Source: Paraphoma chrysanthemicola (Eukaryota; Ascomycota; Dothideomycetes; Pleosporales; Phaeosphaeriaceae). Taken from it: a stretch of DNA of 64,000 nt. The position numbers and the translations under genes are program-made. The notes beneath the pieces were generated by a model. That model had not been told where the DNA came from. It made no database searches and was given only the letters and a program-made list of their open reading frames with translations. Where the stretch lies: assembly GCA_020744225.1 (NCBI GenBank), contig JAGMWG010000016.1, forward strand, positions 1,054,001-1,118,000, in the 5' to 3' direction. Shown one piece after another: positions 56,123 through 64,000 of this stretch. Positions within the stretch are counted from its first letter, which is position 1; each line of letters begins with the position of its first letter.

Positions 56123-56576
56123 CCACTAACGAAAGGTGCATCATCGTGACAAAATGCAGCTATGTTGAAGATGGACAATCTCTCGAATGAGACGTGTAAT
56201 AATCGTCTTGATTGGAATCTTGGGGCATGTGACAGGTATCTTCTGCATCCAACAACCAAGGCAGCTCATGACAACAAGGACCAGCGGCCTACAAAGCATA
56301 ACCATGAGCAACAAAGCAGGTATCCCCAAACAACAATGTACCAATAATCCTTCATACTCTCTTGTCCATAACACGTGCCTTCCAACGCCCAATAAAATTT
56401 TCAAGCGTGATTTCACCGGGACCAGTACAGCGGGTCAACAGTTGGTCCCTCGTTAGACTTTAACGTGATCACGAACGACTGCCCGGTTTTCTTTTCAGGA
56501 TGCAGCTGTTCACAGCTCTCAGTCCACGTTTCGAGTCGATATGTCCGATATGTCCGACATGAGACAATGCACGAGT
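56123..56576. other. Intergenic region, no gene seen
   Basis: Short frames on both strands without motifs; this is the spacer between two minus-strand genes. Confidence 0.35.
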
Positions 56577-57551
56577 TCACCAATACTGCTGAAGCATCTT
56601 GGCGAACCTGACAGCCATCTTTCGCCCGCCTTCATCATTTGGTTCAACCCTGTCCGTGTAGTCGTCGGCAGATTTGCCGTCTAGCACTTCGTAAAGCGGG
56701 CATGGCACAATCTCGGTACCTCCTACACGAATATTTGAGGTCGCAATCTCGTACATGGCCCTGATCGCGGTCTGGAGCTGAGAAGGCCACCACTCGTATC
56801 CAAGCAATTTGAGCTGTGGAGTTGCCCAACTCGACTGTTTGAATTGTGCTTCAAGAGGGTAGTAGATCATGCAGATGATGACTGCGCGTGGCTTCGTCTT
56901 GTACGTCAGGGCGTTGACGTATTGTTGGACCTTGACTCCAAACATATCCTTGAAGTAAGACAATGATCCGGCCGAGTGGTCCTCGAGTGACTTGCGTCTC
57001 GTAAGCCAGGCGAGTCGCAGCATATGCCAGATGGTCGACGGAAGTGGTTTGAAAGCGACATCGTTGTTGCCAACGCTGACAATCAAGACGTCCTCGGGTC
57101 GGATGTTGTCGCGAATGAATTCATCTTGCGGTAGCAGCTTCGTGTCATCACGTTCTCGTAGCATCGACTCCTCAATTGCGGTATTGATGCATGTGGCGCT
57201 CTCGCCGAGTTCGTGGTTCATCCAAAATGCGACGTCAGGCTTTGGCTTGGGCTTATCCAGTGTTTGATAGTATATACTGGGAACATCGACGCCAATATCC
57301 TCAACGGTCTTATGTAGCCAGTACTTGTTGTCAAGTGAGGAGTCCCCGGCAAGGAATATGACGGGCTTTCCTGGACGTTCCGCCCGAGTAATGGAATGGA
57401 ACAGCGCCAGATCCTCCACGGGATGTCCCTTGTACTCGAAGTAGAACTTCGCCGCATTGATTTTGCGGGTCGAGTCTGCTGGTTCCGATTGTGCACCCTG
57501 AGGCTGGTCCAGGATATTGTCGCCTGATTTTCCTTTGTTCTCCATTCTCAA
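56577..57551 (-). CDS. SGNH/GDSL-fold hydrolase-like protein
   Basis: This is an intronless gene of 324 residues (an ATG two codons downstream is also usable). SGNH blocks are visible: VIFLAGDSSLDNKYW with the GDS nucleophile motif, and DVLIVSVGNNDVAF with the Asn of block III. Near the end, DRVEPNDEGGRKMAVRF occupies the place of block V, where an Asp-x2-His pair is expected; no His is present there. The family hydrolyses esters of lipids or carbohydrates. The missing His suggests altered catalysis or that another residue serves, an inference from this one sequence. No signal peptide is seen, and the N-terminal 35 residues are hydrophilic, so it is probably cytosolic. Confidence 0.7.
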   Translation of the reverse strand: MRMENKGKSGDNILDQPQGAQSEPADSTRKINAAKFYFEYKGHPVEDLALFHSITRAERPGKPVIFLAGDSSLDNKYWLHKTVEDIGVDVPSIYYQTLDKPKPKPDVAFWMNHELGESATCINTAIEESMLRERDDTKLLPQDEFIRDNIRPEDVLIVSVGNNDVAFKPLPSTIWHMLRLAWLTRRKSLEDHSAGSLSYFKDMFGVKVQQYVNALTYKTKPRAVIICMIYYPLEAQFKQSSWATPQLKLLGYEWWPSQLQTAIRAMYEIATSNIRVGGTEIVPCPLYEVLDGKSADDYTDRVEPNDEGGRKMAVRFAKMLQQYW

Positions 57552-58364
57552 ACGTGTTTAGATAGCTCAATTTAGGCGCAATTGCAGATATGGTGTGGTG
57601 ATGTACTTGTTGCAGCAGGTGATGATCTTAAGCCCATTCGCACAAGGCATTCCGAGGCAGCACGTCTGATATATGGGGCGTCGCCGCGAAAGGAGACGTT
57701 GCGGCATTTTACGCGCACCAGCGCGATCCGGGTGCTGAAGGCAACCACGATGGCTTCGACGGTAGCTGAGCTCGACCAATCAGAATCGATCACATCACCG
57801 AGAACTCCGGAGCTGAGGCCTCGACCACAAGCCTCGAAAAACACAAATATCAACCCTCGCAATGTCAAATCGGTCACAATAAAATAGTTCATCCCCGACA
57901 GTCTGCAGGCCATCACACAGCACTTCGACAGCGCTGTTCAGGCTGGCAGAAGGTGGATCCCCATGTCGGCCGATAAGCCGCTATCACGTTTCAGGCAGCG
58001 ACTTGCCTCGCGACTCGAAGTACGGCCATTGAGGGTGTACGCTTGAGTTGCGGTTCATGGGATATCTCCCTCGTACGTCTCGGCTGGAGCATACTGCGTC
58101 TCAGGCGCGATGGTGACCAACAAACGTCAATACTTGTGATGGGCCCCTTCACAATGTCCATCTATAGAAAGCCATCCTTCCAGTACAACGTACCTATTAC
58201 TATCTTCTAGTCAATGTCTACTAACAACACACATCATACATGCACGAGTATTAGTTGCACAATGAGCGACTTCCAGCTACATACACGATTCGCGGGACTG
58301 TGAGATCGTTGCACCAAGCAAGCAATTTGCACTTGTCCCAGAACCAACTTCCGCCACACTTGTC
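57552..58364. other. Divergent intergenic region
   Basis: A + frame at 57582-57887 lacks an ATG at its start. Its internal ATG would give about 45 residues (MASTVAELDQSESI at the start), too little to call. No repeat was noticed. Confidence 0.35.
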
Positions 58365-59759
58365 ATGTCTTCTCCAAGCTCCTCTCACTCCAGTAACAAA
58401 GCTTCCGTACGCGATGTGGAGCTTGTGAAATTGCAAGATGAAAATCGGCAGCTGCGAGCTAGCTGTACGATCAAGGACCAGGAAGTCAAGGAGTGGTCAA
58501 CCAAATATCGCGACGAGAAAGAAGAAAAGCTGAAGCTAGTTGGTTCACGGTCAGCCTCCCAGCGAGAGCTCCAGTCTGCCAAAGACTTGTGCTCATCTAT
58601 GGAGGCGAAGCTGATGCTCCAGGATAGGCAAGTTGAACACCTCTCTAATGAACTATCCAAGGCTCGTACGCGACTCCGCGACTCCCAGTTACCTGGTCAT
58701 TCAAAGGACGCCACTGGAATGAGCGACTTTGCAGAGGGAAAGATTCGCGCCCTGCAGAGAGAGGTTCAACTAGCCCACGAGGACGTTACTAAACTTAGCC
58801 TTTTGCACCAAGATCAGGACTGTGTACACTTCAAAGCCTTCGCGCAACGCCAACTCAAAGACGCGATGGATGAGGCTGTTGCAGCTCAGGCTGAAGTCGA
58901 GGCTCTCCGGCGTCTTGGTGAAGCTGATGGTCTGACCCAGGAACAAAACGCCAGCTTACAGGTGCAGCTCGCGGAATCGCTAAAGGAAAACAACCGAGCG
59001 ACAGCAAAGCTAGAAGCGCGTGAGAAGGAAATGAGTCTGCTTAAGATCGTCATTCAGAAAGGTGAGATCAAGACTTCTCGTCTCGAGGCGGATCTTCGAG
59101 AGAGGCAGGCTGAAGCCGACCAGTGGAGGGAAATGGCAGAGGAGCTTAAGAAACCATCACCCAGCCTGGAGGGTGGGCAATTCGAAACCACGACTCTGGC
59201 AGCTCCTCTAACACGAGCCCATCCTGTCCCTGATCACCCACCAAGCCCACCAACTTCTAGCACTACCAGCCTGGACGTTCCAGACATCCCCACTTTTTCG
59301 TCGCTGCCCCATGACACAATTCCCGTCAACAAGCGCATTGATGCCAACGTGACTATCAATATCTCCCCCATCAATCGGAAGAGCTGGAATTTCCTCAAGC
59401 GCCTCCAATCTACCATCACCTCGAAATCCGCTCTGGATATCATCGGTCCCGATGAGCTCGTCGCTGACCTTCTCGCTGGCATGCAAGAAGGCGAAGACGA
59501 CCATGCTACGCAAACCGCGGCCGCGACGCACTGGCAGGTTGTCGCAACGAAAGCCATGGAGGAGATCAACGACCTTAATGCTCGGCCCGAGTGCATGGTA
59601 CCCAGCCATCGGGGACTGAAGGACGAGTTGGCGGCGCGGGATATCCAACTACAACTTCAGGGTGCAATGGTGTCGCAGTGGCAGCGAAAGATGGCCAACG
59701 TGCGCGCATTTATCGATGATGCAAATGCTGAGATGCGCGCACGTGGGATGAAGATCTGA
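58365..59759 (+). CDS. Coiled-coil hypothetical protein
   Basis: An intronless gene of 464 residues. Residues 15-270 form an extended charged coiled coil (ELVKLQDENRQLRASC, LQREVQLAHEDVTKLS, KLEAREKEMSLLKIV). A Pro/Ser/Thr-rich linker (SPPTSSTTSLDVPDIPTF) follows, and then a short globular segment with VTINISPINRKSWNFLKRL and DELVADLLAGMQEGED. No enzymatic motif and no membrane helix are seen. It may be a scaffold or cytoskeleton-associated protein, but I recognise no family. The ATG follows a C/A/T-rich leader. Confidence 0.65.
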   Translation: MSSPSSSHSSNKASVRDVELVKLQDENRQLRASCTIKDQEVKEWSTKYRDEKEEKLKLVGSRSASQRELQSAKDLCSSMEAKLMLQDRQVEHLSNELSKARTRLRDSQLPGHSKDATGMSDFAEGKIRALQREVQLAHEDVTKLSLLHQDQDCVHFKAFAQRQLKDAMDEAVAAQAEVEALRRLGEADGLTQEQNASLQVQLAESLKENNRATAKLEAREKEMSLLKIVIQKGEIKTSRLEADLRERQAEADQWREMAEELKKPSPSLEGGQFETTTLAAPLTRAHPVPDHPPSPPTSSTTSLDVPDIPTFSSLPHDTIPVNKRIDANVTINISPINRKSWNFLKRLQSTITSKSALDIIGPDELVADLLAGMQEGEDDHATQTAAATHWQVVATKAMEEINDLNARPECMVPSHRGLKDELAARDIQLQLQGAMVSQWQRKMANVRAFIDDANAEMRARGMKI

Positions 59760-59896
59760 GTGGTTGGCCAGTGGACCATCGTCGCTATAACCTTTGACCT
59801 TAGTGCTTATGTCTACGCAACAAAATGAATGGAAAACTCCAATCCGGTCAACTCAAGTGCCTCATGCTAGTGACGTTTCTTTCCTTAATGCCAACT

Positions 59897-60187
59897 TTAC
59901 AGCTCGAGCCATCCTGTGTTCTTAAGACTTCTCAAGCGGAGACATTCGCGCTCGACATCGGGCATAAGTGGTAGCGGAGGGTAGTGCGATTCGTTGTCAC
60001 CCTGGCCATCGATGAAATAGCGCAAAGTATATGCCTTGCCAGTTGGTGTCTCAGATATAGCCTTGAGAAGCACCACTGACGTATGCAGGACAACCGTGTC
60101 GAGCAGGCACAAGATGTCGCTCAACGGCTTTTCAGATCTAGACCACGCCGAAGAGCGAAACCAGAGCTGCAGTATGCGCGCATTCAT
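59897..60187 (-). CDS. Possible small protein (96 aa)
   Basis: From the ATG at 60187 (MNARILQLWFRSSAWSRSEK) the frame contains a hydrophobic helix (ILCLLDTVVLHTSVVLLKAI) and then a polar segment with YFIDGQGDNESHYPPLP. The composition looks protein-like rather than random. The frame can extend upstream to 60283. No family is recognised. It is convergent with the coiled-coil gene, 140 bases away. Confidence 0.35.
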   Translation of the reverse strand: MNARILQLWFRSSAWSRSEKPLSDILCLLDTVVLHTSVVLLKAISETPTGKAYTLRYFIDGQGDNESHYPPLPLMPDVERECLRLRSLKNTGWLEL

Positions 60188-60615
60188 GAGGAATGAATGA
60201 AGAAATGATGTGTGCCATAAAGTTTGCATGCCGTTCTTCCCGACCCAGCCCTTGTCGCCGCGCGTGTACAACCTGCGCCACACCGTTGAAATTCCGGCGT
60301 CGCAGTGTCTCTAAACACCCACCGTTCATCTCTTTTCTCCGTCGCGGTCTTGATCGAAAGCGCAAAGTCGCGACTTCAGATCTGCCAGCAACAAACCAGA
60401 TCTGCAAGGGCGAGAAACTCGCAGAATCATATGGCACACCGCATCACTCGTGTTCAATGAGGAGAGCCAAGCAAAGGGCCGATTGCGTCAAGCCAATCAC
60501 GTCAGGTCACGAGCCACTGCGCCATCTTGTTTTCGGCGCAGTGTGACGTAACCGGTCGTGGCATCATCACTGGTGATGGCATAGCCTGACATGATGGTGC
60601 ACGCGCCGTGATCGC

Positions 60616-60625
60616 TATAATAAAG
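60616..60625 (+). promoter_or_regulatory. TATA-like element upstream of the MARVEL gene
   Basis: TATAATAAAG lies about 170 bases before the ATG at 60797, in an otherwise non-coding spacer. The position fits a core promoter. Confidence 0.35.
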
Positions 60626-60796
60626 AGGCAGAAGTGGTCAGCAGGACTGTTTGATTCCAACTTACTCACCTGCCTCAAGAGAAAAAAAGATATCGGTACC
60701 GAAGTACCTCGCCCGCATCCTTCCCGCTACTATCGCTTGCTGCACCTAGCAAGACCCTGCAGTAGATACCGCCGCATTCGACTTTCGACAGACACA

Positions 60797-61381
60797 ATGG
60801 TGGCTCCAGCTATTGTACTCGGCCTGCGTGGCGTGCAGGTTGTGTTTTCGATTATTGTGTTGGGCTTGACTGCGTACCGTATGTTACCTTCCATCTCCGT
60901 TGCATCTTGCGCTTGCTAACACTGTGGTAGTGGTTGACAGGTACAATGGCCCCTATGGCTGGAACTGGTCGCCCCACAGCGTCAACTTCATGCTGTTCAC
61001 ATCGGTCTGGACGCTGCTCGCAGTCGCATATCTGGTGCTCACACCCACACGCTTCCCGCGTGCAGCGCACAAGTTCGCCATTGGAGCCGTGGAGTTCTTG
61101 ACTATGCTCTTCTGGTTCGCAGCATTCGTTGCTGTGGCTGTACGCTGGGGCGACAGCTGGTGGGGATACGGCGGCAAGGGCACATTTTACGGCTGTGGTG
61201 TTGCTGCGATTGTGTTCTCGGCCTTCCTTTGGTATGTTCTTCCTCATGTCGCTTGGGATTAAGATAGGTTCTAACATGGTGCAGGCTTACCTTCGTCGCT
61301 ACCACAGTTCTCGCTGCCCTGCACATCCGCAGGACCCCACGCAACGACAACTCTCCACCGCCAGACATGGCCGGCGTCTAA
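60797..61381 (+). CDS. MARVEL-domain (Nce102-like) membrane protein
   Basis: Exons are 60797-60878, 60931-61231 and 61285-61381, with introns of 52 and 53 nt (both GTATGT donors), giving 159 residues. Four membrane helices are visible: VLGLRGVQVVFSIIVLGLTA, FMLFTSVWTLLAVAYLVL, FLTMLFWFAAFVAVAV and GVAAIVFSAFLWLTFVATTV. A loop with DRYNGPYGWNWSPHSVNF after helix 1 is usual for the fungal membrane-associating domain. Family members such as Nce102 sense sphingolipids and organise eisosome domains; SUR7-type proteins like the one at 23767 mark the same domain. The tail is short and polar (RRTPRNDNSPPPDMAGV). Size and topology fit the family well. Confidence 0.85.
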
Positions 61382-63308
61382 GCGCATTTCGCCTACGAGA
61401 AAGTACAAGCCACCGACGTGTTTGTCGTCCACGGAATTATGATACCCTTTTCCTTCTCTTTTCGTCTACGAGATTGTCATATGAAGCGATAGCGCGTTGC
61501 CGTATTCGAATAATACCCTGGCCAAGATTTTTTGCTTTGAAATAGGTCCATTTGTAATGCAAATACTTATTACGTTCAGCAATCCCTCCTCTGAATGTCG
61601 TGGCCCGCGTGAATTTTTGTGACTTCTTCGGGCCAGCGGCTCCTTCGTATATGCCACGAACGCAGAAAGTTGTTGAATATTGTAAGGCATCCGAGCACTG
61701 GGGCCGAAGAGGGAATGGTCGAGCAAGCAGTGTTTGTTTCTGTAGGGCGTTCTTGCCTCACACTCTGCTGACGTTTTAGTGTGGTCTTTAGTGCATCCTC
61801 GCCGTCCCAAGGCAAACCAACCATTTCCAACCGATCATCGTCAAATAGCGCTGCCGGCGTCTGTTTTATCACCACGCATTCAATACTTACTTTCTGAATC
61901 TGTTATTTCCACGTTGTTTACGCATATCGCACAACATGATGCAGCCTCGGCGCGGTGCATTCAATCGGCAACCCGAAACTCCATAAGCATCCGCTCCCAA
62001 TCTGCGTTGGACACGGAACACGAGCATTTCACGCATCCGAACCAATGGTCTTAATGCCCAAGCGCCGCTTCTACCATGTTGTCTGAGCGTGCAGCGGTGC
62101 GTCGAAGCCAGTCAGCTTCTGTGTCAACATTTCTTTCTGGAGCGGTGCTTCCGCACCACGTTCGCATTGATGTCCCGCGTCAAGATATCTACATCCAATG
62201 AATGAGACCCTCCTCTTGGGACTGCTAGGCACATCTGCAGGCAAGACGTTCCAAGCATGCTTCGAGAAGATGGGTGAGACTTCACGGTTAATATATGTGC
62301 AGCGCGGCTTGCTGATCCTGGACAGGATCAGCCTACCATCTAACTGCACTCCACGCTCGGGCAGCCTCAACCGGTCGGCGAGTTCCTGGATCTTGTCTAA
62401 ACCAACGACGTTTGACAAGCATGCGCTTCATCCTTCATGAATAAAGCTCCGCTGGCCACAGCTCCTAGTGTGACCAAATTACGCGTTGGTTTCGGTGCTG
62501 ATGCCCCGCTAGTGGCGGATGCGGGCAGGCGGCGAAGGTTTTCTACGCGACATTGAACCCCGCTTCAGTGGTCGGCATCACTATCTTGACTTATTGCCGC
62601 TCAAAGCTTTGTTGGGACCACAACGCGTAAAAGTAACTCTGCTCGTACTTGTGCCGCGGAATCAACGGAAAACATCCAAGAAGAAGTACACCTCATCCTT
62701 ATGCAGATCTAGTGAATTACGCCCAGCAAGACTCAGGTCAGCCAAACCAATTCCCATCAATCCGAATCAGTGGTCCAAGCCGACAAGAACATCTAAACCC
62801 AACATAAGTTGATTATTCGTATCCTGGCGTTCGGTTCTGTACGCCCCATGCTTACCCATCGCTTGCACACGAGGAAGTGCTCCACATTGCGTTCCAAGCT
62901 ACAAGCTTGGGTTGCATCATGGTGTTCGGCAGGGTTGATACGACCTCGGGAAGGATAAAGCGAGCCTCAAAAGATGCCAACACGGCAAGCAGGGCGTTCG
63001 TTCGCGCTCATTTGACTCGATTGAGGATCTTCGGTGGGTTGATGATCCGGTAATTGGAGGATTCAGCACCAATTTAGCCGGTGCCAAGCAATGCACGGCA
63101 GATGCGCCCAGACGCTTAACTAATATAAGGGATTGATTCGGTATTGCGGTCAACGACTCCGCCTTAGCCTATCCAGACATCGGAGCGTCTGGGGTAAAGA
63201 GCCGGGGTAGCGGGTCGTTCACACTGAACTGTCGAGGTATAAGGTCAGGATTGACCTGCGACGATTTGCAACCGTTACGGCAGACAGAGCCTCACCAGCA
63301 ACGCCATC
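61382..63308. other. 1.9-kb intergenic region, no gene called
   Basis: Frames of 80-115 codons on both strands (for example 61466-61810 -, 62071-62418 -) lack motifs and overlap each other. No repeat, tRNA or element protein was recognised. Confidence 0.4.
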
Positions 63309-64000
63309 ATGGGTATCTTCAAACCGAACACCGGACATGGGTCCGACCCCATCGTCACCCGCATGATCGAGCAGGACAAAGTACCGTGGTACAAGAAGCC
63401 AAATCTTCGAGTGATGTACTTTTACCTCTTCGTCTGCTGCATGGGTGTCGAGATTACTTCTGGATTTGATTCTCAGCTTATCAACACCCTGCAATTCTCT
63501 GGACCCTTCAATAAGTGTAAGTGCTGGCGGCCGGTACCAGTCCACAACCCGCTAATGCGGTATAGACTTCGGCAATGGCTACAAGAACCCAAAAACCGGA
63601 AAGCCAGACATCGAGGCTGGAATTCTCGGCTTCATCTCTTCCTGCTACCAGCTCGGCTCGATTCTCGCTGTACCGATCGCGCCATGGTTTAACCAGAAGT
63701 ACGGAAGACGCTGGTCGATCATGACTGGGTCCTTGATCATGGTTGTAGGCGCGCTTCTTCAGGGTTTCGCTCAGCACAGTGAGTCAAACGGTTGGACAGC
63801 ATAATCAGCATGGCTAATCCATTACACAGTCGGCATGTACATCATCGCCCGTATGCTTCTTGGTGTTGGTATCCTTTTTGCCATTGTCGCCGGATCTTCC
63901 CTGATCGGTGAACTGGGCTATCCAAAGGAACGTCCATTCTTGACTTCCTTGTTCAACGCCTCGTACTTTATCGGCGCCATTATCGCCGCCGCCATTGCGA
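63309..64000 (+). CDS. MFS sugar transporter, 5' part (cut by window end)
   Basis: Exons are 63309-63516, 63566-63778 and from 63830 to beyond the window. The introns (49 and 51 nt) start GTAAGT and GTGAGT. The visible part covers about the first 200 residues: a hydrophilic start, helix 1 (FYLFVCCMGVEITSGFDSQL), then GILGFISSCYQLGSILAVP and WFNQKYGRRWSIMTGSL with the sugar-porter GRR motif between helices 2 and 3, and IARMLLGVGILFAIVAGSS. This is the fungal lactose/hexose permease-like branch, probably a proton-coupled sugar importer of the plasma membrane. The substrate cannot be told from the N-terminal third. Confidence 0.87.

Noticed and set aside
1..64000. tRNA genes, rRNA genes, CRISPR arrays, phage or bacterial operons
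   Set aside because: I scanned for TpsiC-like GTTCGA arms, regularly spaced repeats and gene strings with overlapping starts and found none that held up. The gene style is eukaryotic throughout.

Overview
This is a nuclear contig from a filamentous ascomycete (Pezizomycotina; Dothideomycetes is my best guess, from gene style rather than any search). The evidence is monocistronic genes on both strands, many 43-95 nt GT-AG introns with GTACGT/GTATGT donors and CTAAC/CTGAC-like branch points, and families typical of these fungi: DUF6604, SUR7/PalI, MARVEL, fungal CorA-like, Dal5-type MFS, Cue5 and secreted DPP4. There are no operons, rRNA genes, CRISPR arrays, prophages or intact transposons, and I recognised no tRNA. 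Layout: 0-6 kb holds a RING-finger gene and three small hypothetical genes, two of which share an RTG-x2-I-x-G motif. 6-10 kb holds a D-2-hydroxyacid dehydrogenase with a possible mitochondrial leader, an EthD-domain protein and a DAO-type flavoprotein oxidase. 11.6-13.1 kb is a seven-helix membrane protein with a 24-nt microexon. 13.1-16.3 kb has no convincing gene. 16.3-25 kb holds a Cue5-type CUE autophagy adaptor, a LPREIRD-motif protein, an SDR, a flavin monooxygenase with an NTF2-like front domain and a SUR7/PalI protein. 26.4-30.3 kb holds a secreted Cu/Zn superoxide dismutase, an AT-biased relic stretch and a nine-exon MFS permease. 32.2-34.6 kb is a DUF6604 gene with two apparent frameshifts. 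36.3-45.7 kb holds a MOSC-less Moco-sulfurase-like aminotransferase, a quinone-oxidoreductase-like MDR protein, a helical hypothetical protein, a CorA-like membrane protein and a second Dal5-type MFS permease. 48.3-54.5 kb holds a secreted DPP4 and a long membrane/coiled-coil/Cys-His-rich protein split by a frame change. 55-64 kb holds a hypothetical protein, an SGNH-fold protein without an obvious catalytic His, a coiled-coil protein, a MARVEL protein and the start of a sugar transporter cut by the window edge. Functionally the window looks like ordinary fungal gene space: nutrient uptake (two Dal5-type and one sugar MFS), secreted proteins (DPP4, SOD), plasma-membrane domain proteins (SUR7, MARVEL), redox enzymes and protein quality control (RING, Cue5). 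I see no biosynthetic backbone enzyme and no defence island. The least explained items are the Cys/His-rich membrane coiled-coil protein, the pair of small RTG-motif genes, and the possible dual-start dehydrogenase. Intron coordinates are my own splice readings, checked for frame and total length but not by transcripts.
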